From Sulfurovaceae bacterium (GTDB lineage: Bacteria; Campylobacterota; Campylobacteria; Campylobacterales; Sulfurovaceae), in NCBI GenBank assembly GCA_028714675.1, contig JAQTLV010000003.1, forward strand, positions 1-64,000: a DNA stretch of 64,000 nucleotides, given 5' to 3'. Both the position numbers and the translations under genes were made by a program. The notes beneath the pieces are model-generated. The model was not told where the DNA came from. It saw only the letters and a program-made list of their open reading frames with translations, and did no database searches. Below are positions 54,073-63,564 of this stretch, one piece after another; position 1 is the stretch's first letter, and each line of letters opens with the position of its first letter.

Positions 54073-55299
54073 CATTCCAGCTAGATATCCACTAGCAAAT
54101 GACCACTGGAGATTGTATCCTCCACATGGTCCATCCAAATCCACAACTTCACCACAAAAATACAAACCTTTTATAATCTTACTCTCCATAGTACGAGGAT
54201 TTATCTCACGCAGTGATACGCCACCTCTAGTTATCATTGCCATTTTAAATCCATCATGTCCAGTGATAGTTAGTGGCGTCCATACCAAGAGTTTAATTAG
54301 ATTGTCCCTAGCTAGACCTGCAACCTTAGAGCATTTTTCACTTTCGTTTATTTCTGCCATTTTGATTAGCTCAGTAGCTACTGATATTGGTAAAAGTTCA
54401 CTGATGGTTTCTAGTATGGTTTTTGATGAATTTTTAGATATGTGAGTTCTGATTTGTTCTTCATTCATTCCTTTTGTGATATTTATAAGTATCGGAACTT
54501 CTCCATATTTATCCAGTAAAGGAGTGATTTCTCTAGCAAAATCAAGCACTACTGGACCTCTTATACCATGAGCAGTAAATATCAAGTCGCCAACAGCCTT
54601 TAAATTTTTATGTTTTGGCATATCTACTTTGATTGTAACTTTTGGGATTGTATCAGCACGACAATTGTTTATCCACCTCTCTTTTGTGTGTAGAGGCATC
54701 ATAGCAGGATGTAAATCTGTGATTTTGTGACCACAAGTTTTCGCCATCTGCAATCCATCTCCAGTCGCACCAAGAACAGGATATCCCAATCCACCAGTGG
54801 CGATGATTACTTTTGGAGCGTAGTAATTTATTTCCGCAGTAGATACACCGCTTATATGGGCATTATCATATTTTATGGCATCTACTTTTGAAGAAGTAAT
54901 TAGTTTGATGTTAAGTTTGTCTATTTCCTGCTTTAATCCGTCTATAACACTTTTAGAATTGTGTGAAACTGGAAATACACGATATCCATCAAGCGTATGC
55001 GTATCTACGCCAATCTCACTAAAAAACTTTATTAAGTCTTGATAGTTAAAACGCTCTAACGCATGCGTCATAAATCGTCCATCACGCCCAAATCGTGACA
55101 TAAATTCTTCATTAGAGAGAGTATTTGTAAGATTACACTTGCCACCACCAGTGGCTTTTAGTTTCGAAGCAACATCGGATAATTTTTCAAGTAAAAGCAC
55201 TTTTTTGCCATTTCTAGCTGATGTAATAGATGCTATTAGACCTGCTGCACCACCACCTACAACAATGACATCAAAATAATTTTCTGTGATATTTTGCAT
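54058..55299 (-). CDS. YhiN/HI0933-family flavoprotein
   Basis: A 413-residue FAD-binding protein. The N-terminal dinucleotide site FDVIVVGGGAAGLIASITSARNGKKVLLLEK, KLKATGGGKCNLTN, VIIATGGLGYPVLGATGDG and the C-terminal FCGEVVDLDGPCGGYNLQWSFASGYLAG are hallmarks of the family of predicted flavin oxidoreductases; the substrate is unknown. Oriented against its neighbours, with overlapping 3' ends. Confidence 0.93.
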   Translation of the reverse strand: MQNITENYFDVIVVGGGAAGLIASITSARNGKKVLLLEKLSDVASKLKATGGGKCNLTNTLSNEEFMSRFGRDGRFMTHALERFNYQDLIKFFSEIGVDTHTLDGYRVFPVSHNSKSVIDGLKQEIDKLNIKLITSSKVDAIKYDNAHISGVSTAEINYYAPKVIIATGGLGYPVLGATGDGLQMAKTCGHKITDLHPAMMPLHTKERWINNCRADTIPKVTIKVDMPKHKNLKAVGDLIFTAHGIRGPVVLDFAREITPLLDKYGEVPILINITKGMNEEQIRTHISKNSSKTILETISELLPISVATELIKMAEINESEKCSKVAGLARDNLIKLLVWTPLTITGHDGFKMAMITRGGVSLREINPRTMESKIIKGLYFCGEVVDLDGPCGGYNLQWSFASGYLAGMLFTI

Positions 55300-55416
55300 A
55301 TCGCATTATAGCGTTAATGAGCTATTTTTTAAGTTTTTCGAAATGATAATAGAGCATATCTAATAAAATTTTGAATATAATATATTATATATAGTAGAAA
55401 TTATTTTAGGTATTTC

Positions 55417-56292
55417 GTGAATAAAATTAAGAGATTAAAATATATTTGGATTGTTTACATATTATTGTTATGTTTTATGATAGTTTCTTTTTTGGTTTTA
55501 AATCATATGAAACCAAAGCCCATAAATCATATAAAATCTTATAGGGTTGTTAATAATGCACCAGAAGTGAAAGCAAAAGCTTTTTTACTCAAAGATATCA
55601 ATAGTTCAGAAATACTTTATGCAAAAGATATAAATACAACAATGTCACCAGCAAGCTTAACAAAGGTTATGACAGCAATAATTGCAATAGAGAGTAATAG
55701 ATTAAATGATGTTGTAACTATACCCTATGAAGCAACTCGTGTTGAACAGTTTAGATTTGGAGCCAAAGAGGGTGATAAGTTTTTGTTGAAAGATTTATTG
55801 ATTGCATCACTTGTTTCATCATCAAATGATGCGGCAACAGCTATTGCTATACACTTAGCAGGAAGTACAGGAAAATTTGCATATTTAATGAATGAAAAAG
55901 CAAAAGAATTAGGAATGAAAAATACACATTTTACTAATCCTTGTGGTTTTGATATTGGCGAAAATGTAACTACGGCTTATGATTTGGCTCTTTTGAGCGA
56001 GTACGCAATTAAGTTGCTACTTTTTAATGAAATTGTTAATTATAGAGAAGTCTCAATAAAAAATATAGACAAATCGAACAGCTACACTCTTGAAACACAT
56101 AATAAACTTTTAGAGTATTATCCATATGCCATAGGGATAAAAACTGGATATACTGCCAAGGCCGGACCTTGTTTAATAGCAAGGGCTAAATATAAAAACA
56201 AAGATGCTTTATTGATAATTTTAAATTCAGATAGAGGAAAAAGATGGGAGATATCAAAAGAGTATTTTGATAAGATACTTTTTAAAGATTAG
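55417..56292 (+). CDS. D-alanyl-D-alanine carboxypeptidase (PBP5-like)
   Basis: A 291-residue serine peptidase acting on peptidoglycan in the periplasm. An N-terminal membrane helix (about 8-29) anchors it, unlike E. coli PBP5, which is anchored at the C-terminus. SxxK is S80-K83 (SPASLTK), SxN is S135-N137, and KTG is at 242-244. The C-terminal PBP5 domain is absent. GUG start with TTAGG 6 nt upstream. Runs into fmt after 16 nt. Confidence 0.92.
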   Translation: MNKIKRLKYIWIVYILLLCFMIVSFLVLNHMKPKPINHIKSYRVVNNAPEVKAKAFLLKDINSSEILYAKDINTTMSPASLTKVMTAIIAIESNRLNDVVTIPYEATRVEQFRFGAKEGDKFLLKDLLIASLVSSSNDAATAIAIHLAGSTGKFAYLMNEKAKELGMKNTHFTNPCGFDIGENVTTAYDLALLSEYAIKLLLFNEIVNYREVSIKNIDKSNSYTLETHNKLLEYYPYAIGIKTGYTAKAGPCLIARAKYKNKDALLIILNSDRGKRWEISKEYFDKILFKD

Positions 56293-56308
56293 TATTGAGA
56301 GTTAAAAC

Positions 56309-57232
56309 ATGGATAATAAATTGAAAAAAATAGTTTATATGGGTACACCAGAGTATGCCGAGATTATACTAGATGGACTAATAAACGATGGAAGTTTTGA
56401 AATCTCTTTAGTGGTAACTCAACCAGATCGTCCTATGGGTCGTAAAATGGAGTTAACTCCACCAGAAGTTAAGTTATTGGCTCTTGAACATAATATAAAT
56501 ATTTTACAACCTCAGAGTTTAAGAGATGATGGAGTGTATGACGCTATCATTTCTTGTAAGCCAGATTTTATAGTGGTAGCTGCTTTCGGGCAACTTTTAC
56601 CTAGAAGTATTTTGGATATTGCTCCTTGCATCAATCTACATGCTTCTTTATTGCCTCTTTATCGTGGTGCAAGTCCAGTTCAGCAGTGTTTACTAAATGG
56701 AGATAAATTTACAGGTGTTACAGCTATGCTTATGGAAGAAGGTCTTGATAGTGGACCAGTCCTTGGCTATAGATATTTTGAAATTCCACAAAATATGAGA
56801 GTAGATGAACTTATGGAACAATTAAGTATCGATGCTTCAAAAATAACTATTGATGTGCTTAAAGGATTCGATTATATACTTCCTCTATCTCAAACAAAAG
56901 CTATATCAACACACTGTAAAAAAATAAAAAAAGAAGATGGATTGGTGGATTTTGATAATGCAAATATAATTTATAATAAATTTCGTGCATTTTATGGATG
57001 GCCTGGAATATATTTATATAATAAAATGAAACTTTTAGATATTGAATTATTGGAGTCTAAAAGTCAAAATAAAAAAGGAATAGTGCTTGAAGTTATAAAT
57101 GATAGTATTGTTGTTGGATGTGAATTTGGTACAATAAAAATAAATACACTTCAACCAGAATCAAAAAAATCTATGAGTGCAAAAGCTTATCTAATAGGAA
57201 GGGGACTTAAGGTTGGAGATTATCTCATTTGA
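56309..57232 (+). CDS. fmt: Methionyl-tRNA formyltransferase
   Basis: A 307-residue enzyme that formylates initiator Met-tRNA. YMGTPEYAEIIL, the catalytic region INLHASLLPLYRGASPVQ (Asn and His of the active site), EEGLDSGPVLG (Asp) and the C-terminal beta-barrel (about 205-307) are present. Overlaps birA by 20 nt. Confidence 0.97.
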   Translation: MDNKLKKIVYMGTPEYAEIILDGLINDGSFEISLVVTQPDRPMGRKMELTPPEVKLLALEHNINILQPQSLRDDGVYDAIISCKPDFIVVAAFGQLLPRSILDIAPCINLHASLLPLYRGASPVQQCLLNGDKFTGVTAMLMEEGLDSGPVLGYRYFEIPQNMRVDELMEQLSIDASKITIDVLKGFDYILPLSQTKAISTHCKKIKKEDGLVDFDNANIIYNKFRAFYGWPGIYLYNKMKLLDIELLESKSQNKKGIVLEVINDSIVVGCEFGTIKINTLQPESKKSMSAKAYLIGRGLKVGDYLI

Positions 57233-57848
57233 AACATTACCATCAACACAAACATATCTAATAGATGCCATAAATAGTAAAACAGCAGAACCTCCAATTT
57301 GTGTAATTTCAGATATTCAAACTGATGGCATTGGAAGCAGAGACAATAATTGGGTCTATGAAGAAGGAAGTTTATTCGCTTCTGTATGTTTGCCTAATGA
57401 GATGTTGCCAGATGACTTGCCCATACAATCAGCTTCTATCTATTTTGGTCAAATGATGAAAGAAGTTTTAGTAAAATTAAATAAAGATATATGGTTAAAA
57501 TGGCCAAATGATTTATACTTGGACGATAAAAAAATAGGTGGAATTATCACTAATTCTGTGCAAGGTTGCCTTGTTTGTGGGGTAGGTGTTAATATGGGTT
57601 TAAATAATAAATATTTTGCTAGTTTGGTTACAGATAAAACCCCATATTTTATTTTAGAAAATTTTTTAAAAGTTATTGAAAAGAAACCAAATTGGAAGCA
57701 AATACTTAGTAATGTTAGGATAGAATTTTCAAGGAACAAAAATTATTTTGCTCATACACTTTTTGGTAAAAAAAGTTTAGAAGGTGCTTTATTGTGTGAA
57801 GACGGTTCATTAGATATTAATGGAGAAAGGGTATATAGTTTAAGATGA
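57213..57848 (+). CDS. birA: Biotin-protein ligase (no DNA-binding domain)
   Basis: A 211-residue ligase that attaches biotin to carboxylase carrier proteins. The biotinyl-AMP site is TDGIGSRDNNW, with the catalytic KWPNDLYLDDKKIGGI block and VGVNMGLN. It lacks the N-terminal helix-turn-helix of E. coli BirA, so it is not a repressor. UUG start overlapping fmt by 20 nt; the 3' end overlaps parA (ATGA). Confidence 0.95.
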   Translation: MEIISFETLPSTQTYLIDAINSKTAEPPICVISDIQTDGIGSRDNNWVYEEGSLFASVCLPNEMLPDDLPIQSASIYFGQMMKEVLVKLNKDIWLKWPNDLYLDDKKIGGIITNSVQGCLVCGVGVNMGLNNKYFASLVTDKTPYFILENFLKVIEKKPNWKQILSNVRIEFSRNKNYFAHTLFGKKSLEGALLCEDGSLDINGERVYSLR

Positions 57849-58630
57849 ATAATATAATATGCATAGCCAATCAAAAAGGCGGAGTAGGTAAAACTACAAC
57901 AGCTGTTAATCTTGCAGCTTCATTAGCGGCAAAAAATAAAAAAGTATTACTTCTCGATATGGATCCACAAACAAATGCTACGACAAGCTTGGGGTTACAT
58001 AGAAATAATTTTGAGTTTAATATACTACACATCTTAAATGATTCGAAAAAAATATCAGAAGTTACCGTAAAAACAAATATACAAAACCTTTCTCTAATCC
58101 CATCTAGCATTGGACTTGTTAGTTTCGATAAAGATTATTATGAATCATCAAAAAAGAATCGCGAACTTATCTTAAAGGTAAAACTAAATGAGATAAAAGA
58201 TGAGTATGACTATATAATTATTGATTCTCCACCAGCACTAGGACCAATTACAATAAATGCACTTAGTGCTTCTGACTCCGTTATAATTCCTATTCAGTGT
58301 GAGTTTTTTGCTCTCGAAGGATTGGCACAACTTTTAAGTACTATAAATATGTTAAGACGCACAATAAATCCTAAATTGAAAATAAAAGGATTTTTACCTA
58401 CTATGTTTTCAAATCAAAACAATTTATCCAAACAAGTTTTAGAAGATTTGAATAATCATTTCAAAGATAATCTTTTTTATTTTGGAAAAAATAAAGAATG
58501 TATAGTGGTTCCAAGAAATGTAAAAATAGCAGAAAGCCCAAGTTTTGGAAAACCAATACGTGAATATGCGGCAGATTCAAAAGGTAGTGTTGCCTATGAA
58601 GAGTTAGCTAAAGCTATAATGAGAGGTTAA
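57845..58630 (+). CDS. parA: Chromosome partitioning ATPase ParA/Soj
   Basis: A 261-residue deviant Walker ATPase: ANQKGGVGKTTTAVNLAA, LLDMDPQTNATTSLG, DSPPALGPITINAL and the C-terminal ESPSFGKPIREYA. Works with ParB to move origins apart. Overlaps birA by 4 nt; parB follows after 5 nt. Confidence 0.97.
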   Translation: MNNIICIANQKGGVGKTTTAVNLAASLAAKNKKVLLLDMDPQTNATTSLGLHRNNFEFNILHILNDSKKISEVTVKTNIQNLSLIPSSIGLVSFDKDYYESSKKNRELILKVKLNEIKDEYDYIIIDSPPALGPITINALSASDSVIIPIQCEFFALEGLAQLLSTINMLRRTINPKLKIKGFLPTMFSNQNNLSKQVLEDLNNHFKDNLFYFGKNKECIVVPRNVKIAESPSFGKPIREYAADSKGSVAYEELAKAIMRG

Positions 58631-58635
58631 TAATT

Positions 58636-59514
58636 ATGGCATTAGGTAGAAGTTTAGGAGCCATTTTAGAAGATGTGGAAGAGGCTTATAGTAAAAATTT
58701 AACAGAGTTGGATTCTTTAACTTTAGCAAACAATAATGCTTATATTGAAGAGATAGATTTATCTTTAATTACACCAAATCCATATCAACCACGAAAACAC
58801 TTTGATGAAGATGCGTTAAAAGAACTTAGTGATTCCATTTTAAAACATGGACTTCTTCAGCCGATAGTTGTGATAAAAAAGGATGGTAGGTATATATTAG
58901 TTGCCGGTGAGCGAAGATTCAGAGCTCATAAATTGGCAAAATTAGGAAAAATAAAATCAATAGTTGTTGAGATAGAAATTGATAGCATTAGAATGAGAGA
59001 ATTGGCTCTCATCGAAAATATACAAAGAGAAAATTTAAATCCAATTGAACTAGCCAATTCTTACAATGAGCTTTTAGAAGTTCACAAAATAACACATGAT
59101 GAACTTTCATCAGTTATTCACAAAAGTAGATCTCAGATTACAAATACACTCAGACTACTTTCTCTAATACCAGAAGTTCAAGAAGAACTTATAAATGGAA
59201 AAATAACACAAGGGCATGCAAAGATTTTAGTAGGTCTAGCCAACGACAAGCAACGCATAGCACTTTCAACGATTATTGGTCAGAAACTAAGCGTTAGAGA
59301 TGCTGAGCAGATGATAAAAAACTACAAAAATCAAAAAGAGACAAATAGTCTAAAGAACACTAAAACATTAACATCGTTTACTATAAAAAAACACGCAAAT
59401 TTACTAAAAGAATTTTTACCTTTTTCTCATAAAATTAATTCAAATAAACTTGAAATATCTTTTGAAAATGAAGTTGAATTTGAAAAGTTTATAAATATGA
59501 TAAAAAAAGCATAA
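58636..59514 (+). CDS. parB: Chromosome partitioning protein ParB/Spo0J
   Basis: A 292-residue centromere-binding CTPase. ITPNPYQPRKHFDEDALKELSDSI, LVAGERRFRAHKLAK and ALIENIQRENLNPIELANSY form the CTP-binding domain; the helix-turn-helix is at about 140-200 (TQGHAKILVGL follows) and the dimerisation tail is at about 240-292. No parS palindrome was noticed near the gene. Confidence 0.97.
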   Translation: MALGRSLGAILEDVEEAYSKNLTELDSLTLANNNAYIEEIDLSLITPNPYQPRKHFDEDALKELSDSILKHGLLQPIVVIKKDGRYILVAGERRFRAHKLAKLGKIKSIVVEIEIDSIRMRELALIENIQRENLNPIELANSYNELLEVHKITHDELSSVIHKSRSQITNTLRLLSLIPEVQEELINGKITQGHAKILVGLANDKQRIALSTIIGQKLSVRDAEQMIKNYKNQKETNSLKNTKTLTSFTIKKHANLLKEFLPFSHKINSNKLEISFENEVEFEKFINMIKKA

Positions 59515-59537
59515 ACTTTTAACCTATTTATTACTTC

Positions 59538-59543
59538 TATAAT
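59538..59543 (+). promoter_or_regulatory. -10 box of the atp operon
   Basis: TATAAT 35 nt before atpF', inside the 63-bp gap after parB; transcription from the parAB promoter may also read through, as no terminator is visible. Confidence 0.5.
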
Positions 59544-59577
59544 GGTAAGATAATGCGAAATTAAAAGAGGAGAGGAC

Positions 59578-60000
59578 ATGCTTGATATACAACCATCTTT
59601 AATGCTGTTTGTATTTGTTGTATTTATAACTCTTTTGTTTTTATTGAATCAGATTCTATATAAGCCACTAATTGCTTTTATAGATGATAGAACTGAGTCA
59701 ATAGCAAAAGATTTAGAAGCTAGCAAAAAATTAACTAATAATAGTGATGAGATGCAAGCAAAAGCACAACAAATAATTAATGAAGCAAAAGCTGAAGCAA
59801 CATTAATTAAGCAAAAAGCCATTGATGAAGCAAAGTTAGTTGCAGTTAGCAAGGTTGAAGCCAAACAAAAAGAGTTAGAAAGTGATTATGCAAAATTCGC
59901 TAAAGCTCTTGGAAAAGACAAAGAGTCTTTAAAAGAATCTATACTTGCTCAGGTACCTCAATTTAGAGATGCTATTAAAACAAAATTGAGCAAGATTTAA
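59578..60000 (+). CDS. atpF': ATP synthase b' subunit
   Basis: A 140-residue peripheral-stalk protein: an N-terminal membrane helix (about 8-28, LMLFVFVVFITLLFLLN), QILYKPLIAFIDDRTESI and a long charged coiled coil. Two different b subunits (b and b') form a heterodimer here, as in photosynthetic bacteria and Campylobacterota. Strong SD (AGAGGAGAGG). Confidence 0.94.
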   Translation: MLDIQPSLMLFVFVVFITLLFLLNQILYKPLIAFIDDRTESIAKDLEASKKLTNNSDEMQAKAQQIINEAKAEATLIKQKAIDEAKLVAVSKVEAKQKELESDYAKFAKALGKDKESLKESILAQVPQFRDAIKTKLSKI

Positions 60001-60009
60001 GGAGGCTGG

Positions 60010-60567
60010 ATGAAAAATAAATTGGTATTTTTGAGTTTATTGCTTTTGCCAGCATTGCTTTTTGCAAGTGGTCATGCTGAAGGTGGCGAAACTACAAAAT
60101 ATTTTGCCACGGCTGGAAGAGAGTCAGATATATTTCCAAGAATATTTAACTTTCTTATTTTTGCAGGTTTACTTTATTATCTAATTGCTGACAAGTTAAA
60201 AGCTTTTTTATCTGGTCGTCAAGAAGGTATTGCAAACCAACTTAAAGAGATAGAAAATAAACTTGAATTGGCAAAAAAAGAAGAAAAAAATGCACAATCT
60301 TTAGTTAAAGATAGTGAAGCAAAAGCTAAAATGATTGTTGCTGATGCTAAAAATGAAGCAGTTTTACTTGGTGAAAAAATCATGGAAGCAAATATTCAAG
60401 ATCTAGCAATTCTAGATAAGCAAATGAAAGAAAAAATGGATCTTGAAAGCAAAAAAATTGTTAAAGATACAATTCAAAATATATTAAATGAAAATATAGG
60501 AATGGATGATATAGAACTTAGCAATAAATCAGTAGTATCTATATTGGATAGAAAGGTGGTTGCATAA
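60010..60567 (+). CDS. atpF: ATP synthase b subunit with extra N-terminal signal-like helix
   Basis: A 185-residue stalk subunit. It begins with a signal-peptide-like segment (MKNKLVFLSLLLLPALLFASG) before the usual membrane helix (about 45-63, IFNFLIFAGLLYYLIADKL) and coiled coil. The family normally has one helix only, so the first may be cleaved or may span the membrane. Nine nt after atpF'; the stop abuts atpH. Confidence 0.94.
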   Translation: MKNKLVFLSLLLLPALLFASGHAEGGETTKYFATAGRESDIFPRIFNFLIFAGLLYYLIADKLKAFLSGRQEGIANQLKEIENKLELAKKEEKNAQSLVKDSEAKAKMIVADAKNEAVLLGEKIMEANIQDLAILDKQMKEKMDLESKKIVKDTIQNILNENIGMDDIELSNKSVVSILDRKVVA

Positions 60568-61104
60568 ATGGAAGCACTAATTGCACAAAAGTATGCAAAA
60601 GCAATTTTTGATACAAAAAATAACACCTTGATTTCAGAATTTGCAGAAATTTTAAATAATTTATCAAGTGCTTTTGAAAGTTCAAAGTCAATAGTATGTT
60701 CTTTAAATTCACCACTTTTAAGTGATGAGAATAAAGTTAAAACTATTCTTGATGCCCTAGGAAGTAAAGTCGACTTAAAAGTTGTAAACTTTATTAAGAT
60801 TCTTGGTGAGAATAAAAGATTATCTTTAATTCCAGCAATATCAAAAATAATAAATTCAAAACTACAACAAGAGACAAATAGTTACCAAGGTGTTATTTAT
60901 AGCAATAAAAAACTTGGCAAAAGCGAAATATCTCAACTTGAAAAAACACTATCTAAACATACGGGTTCAGCAATTTCATTAAAAGAGATAAATTCTGATA
61001 TTGAAGGCATAAAGGTTTCAGTAGATGATTTGGGCATAGAGGTAAACTTTTCTAAACAGAGAGTTAAAGATCAACTTATAGATTTTATTAATCTAGCGTT
61101 TTAG
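60568..61104 (+). CDS. atpH: ATP synthase delta subunit
   Basis: A 178-residue subunit linking the F1 head to the peripheral stalk. [14 protein letters not shown] and the C-terminal [27 protein letters not shown] match the family. It starts directly after the atpF stop codon, as part of one operon. Confidence 0.95.
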   Translation: MEALIAQKYAKAIFDTKNNTLISEFAEILNNLSSAFESSKSIVCSLNSPLLSDENKVKTILDALGSKVDLKVVNFIKILGENKRLSLIPAISKIINSKLQQETNSYQGVIYSNKKLGKSEISQLEKTLSKHTGSAISLKEINSDIEGIKVSVDDLGIEVNFSKQRVKDQLIDFINLAF

Positions 61105-61130
61105 TAAATTTATTTTATAAAGGAGTATCA

Positions 61131-62645
61131 GTGGCAGTTAAATTACAAGCAGATGAAATTAGTTCAATTATCAAAGAGAGAATTGAAAATTTTCAAATCG
61201 ATTTAGATATCAATGAGATTGGAAAGGTAGTAGGTATAGCAGATGGTATATCTACTGTTTATGGGCTAAACAATGTTATGGCTGGAGAGGTTGTAGAGTT
61301 TGAAAATGGTGCGCAAGGACTAGTTTTGAATCTCGAAGAAGCAAGCGTTGGTGTTGTTGTGCTAGGAACTAGTGCAGGCATCAAAGAAGGTATGAGTGTA
61401 AAAAGAAAAGGCGAACTTTTAAAAGTTCCTGTTGGCGATGCAATCATGGGAAGAGTTGTAAATGCTCTTGGTGAACCAATTGATGGTAAAGGTGCAATTG
61501 CTACAAGTGAGTCTAGATTTGTTGAAGAAAAAGCCCCTGGAATCATGGCTAGAAAATCAGTTCACGAGCCTCTTCAAACTGGTATCAAAGCAATTGATGC
61601 TCTTGTTCCAGTTGGTCGTGGTCAAAGAGAACTTATAATTGGCGATAGACAAACAGGTAAAACAACACTTGCAATTGATACTATTATCAACCAAAAAGGT
61701 AATGGCGTAGTATGTATCTATGTTGCAATAGGACAAAAACAATCAACTGTTGCTGCAACTGTTAAAAAACTTGAAGAGCATGGCGCAATGGATTATACAA
61801 TTATTGTTAATGCAGGAGCAAGTGAATCTTCAGCATTACAATTTTTAGCACCTTACACTGGTGTTACTATGGCTGAATTCTTTAGAGATAACGGTAGACA
61901 TGCAGTAATATTCTATGATGATCTTTCAAAACATGCTGTTGCATATCGTGAAATGTCTTTGATTCTTAGACGTCCTCCAGGTAGAGAAGCATATCCTGGA
62001 GATGTTTTCTATCTACACTCAAGATTGCTTGAGCGTGCTGCAAAACTTAGTGATGCGAGAGGCGCTGGTTCTATTACAGCATTTCCTATCATTGAAACAC
62101 AAGCGGGAGATGTATCAGCATATATTCCAACAAATGTAATTTCTATTACAGATGGACAAATATTCCTTGAAACAGATCTATTCAACTCAGGTATCAGACC
62201 AGCTATTAATGTAGGACTTTCAGTTTCTCGTGTTGGTGGGGCTGCTCAAATTAAAGCAACAAAACAAGTTGCAGGAACACTTAGACTTGACCTTGCAAGT
62301 TATAGAGAGTTGCAAGCATTTGCTCAATTTGCTAGTGATCTTGATGAGCACAGTAGAAAACAACTTGAGCGTGGTCAAAGAATGGTTGAGATTCTTAAAC
62401 AGCCTCCATATGCTCCAGTTCCAATTGAAAAACAAGTTGTTGCAATATTTGCAGGAGCAAAAGGATATCTTGATAGTATACCAGCATCAAAAGTTACAAA
62501 ATTTGAAAGCGAACTATTAACTTTTATTGAGTCTAAATATTCTTCAGTTTTGGATAGTATTAGAACAAATAAACAAATTGATGCAGATACAGAAACAGAA
62601 CTCAAAAAAGCGATAGAAGATTTCAAAGTATCTTTTGAAGCGTAA
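61131..62645 (+). CDS. atpA: ATP synthase alpha subunit
   Basis: A 504-residue F1 subunit. Walker [15 protein letters not shown] (about 169-182), [11 protein letters not shown], the Arg-finger region ([10 protein letters not shown] near 365) and full length are seen. SD AAAGGAGTATCA with a GUG start. Forms the alpha3beta3 head with AtpD. Confidence 0.98.
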   Translation: MAVKLQADEISSIIKERIENFQIDLDINEIGKVVGIADGISTVYGLNNVMAGEVVEFENGAQGLVLNLEEASVGVVVLGTSAGIKEGMSVKRKGELLKVPVGDAIMGRVVNALGEPIDGKGAIATSESRFVEEKAPGIMARKSVHEPLQTGIKAIDALVPVGRGQRELIIGDRQTGKTTLAIDTIINQKGNGVVCIYVAIGQKQSTVAATVKKLEEHGAMDYTIIVNAGASESSALQFLAPYTGVTMAEFFRDNGRHAVIFYDDLSKHAVAYREMSLILRRPPGREAYPGDVFYLHSRLLERAAKLSDARGAGSITAFPIIETQAGDVSAYIPTNVISITDGQIFLETDLFNSGIRPAINVGLSVSRVGGAAQIKATKQVAGTLRLDLASYRELQAFAQFASDLDEHSRKQLERGQRMVEILKQPPYAPVPIEKQVVAIFAGAKGYLDSIPASKVTKFESELLTFIESKYSSVLDSIRTNKQIDADTETELKKAIEDFKVSFEA

Positions 62646-62656
62646 AAGGTAAAAAA

Positions 62657-63544
62657 ATGGCAAGTTTAAAAGATATTCAGCGTAAGATTAAAAGTGTTAA
62701 AAACACACAAAAAACTACGCGTGCCATGAAGCTTGTCTCTTCTGCAAAACTAAAAAGAACAGAAGAATTAGCTAAAAAATCTAAAGTCTATGCACATAAA
62801 TTGACTGAACTATTAAATGAGATTGCTCAAAAAATGGTTAGTACAAATATTGAAGGTTTGGATATGCCTTATTTTAAAGATATAGCTAATCCAAAAGTAG
62901 TAGATTTGATTTTTATTACAGCAGATAAGGGTCTTTGTGGTGGATTCAATGCTCAAACTATCAAAAGAGTAAATGCTTTAAGAAAAGAGTATCAAGCCAA
63001 TGGCGTTGAACTTAGACTTAGAGCTATTGGTAGAAAAGGTGTTGATTATTTTAAGTTTAATCGTGTTGATATGATAGATCAAGTTGCAGGTTTAAGTTCT
63101 GCGCCTGATTTTGAAAAATCATCAGCATTGATTGGTCAAGTTGTTGAAGATTATCTAAATGGCAAAACTGATAAAATAGTTTTAGTACACAATGGATATG
63201 TAAATATGATTACACAAGAGATAAGACAAGCACAGGTTTTACCAGTTGATCATACGTCTTTAACTCTTAATAATGCTTCAACTTCTGAGTTAGAGGTTGA
63301 ACCAGATAATGATAATACTTTGCTTGAGGCCTTGGTCAAAAAATATATAGAATATACAATTTATTATTCTTTGATAGATTCACTAGCAGCAGAACATAGT
63401 GCAAGAATGCAAGCAATGGATTCGGCGACAAATAATGCGAAAGATATGGTTAAGTCTCTATCGATTAAATACAACAAAGCAAGACAAGAAGCTATTACTA
63501 CTGAACTTATTGAGATAATCAGTGGTATGGAATCTATGAAATAA
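62657..63544 (+). CDS. atpG: ATP synthase gamma subunit
   Basis: A 295-residue central-shaft subunit: MASLKDIQRKIKSVKNTQKTTRAMKLVSSAKLKR, ADKGLCGGFN and the C-terminal helix ARMQAMDSATNNAKDM, which contacts the catalytic head. 11 nt after atpA. Confidence 0.98.
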   Translation: MASLKDIQRKIKSVKNTQKTTRAMKLVSSAKLKRTEELAKKSKVYAHKLTELLNEIAQKMVSTNIEGLDMPYFKDIANPKVVDLIFITADKGLCGGFNAQTIKRVNALRKEYQANGVELRLRAIGRKGVDYFKFNRVDMIDQVAGLSSAPDFEKSSALIGQVVEDYLNGKTDKIVLVHNGYVNMITQEIRQAQVLPVDHTSLTLNNASTSELEVEPDNDNTLLEALVKKYIEYTIYYSLIDSLAAEHSARMQAMDSATNNAKDMVKSLSIKYNKARQEAITTELIEIISGMESMK

Positions 63545-63564
63545 CTTTAGGAGAGGGAAAATAA

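Noticed and set aside
57845-59577. parS site near parAB
   Set aside because: No parS-like palindrome was noticed when reading the region; this was by eye only and does not exclude one.
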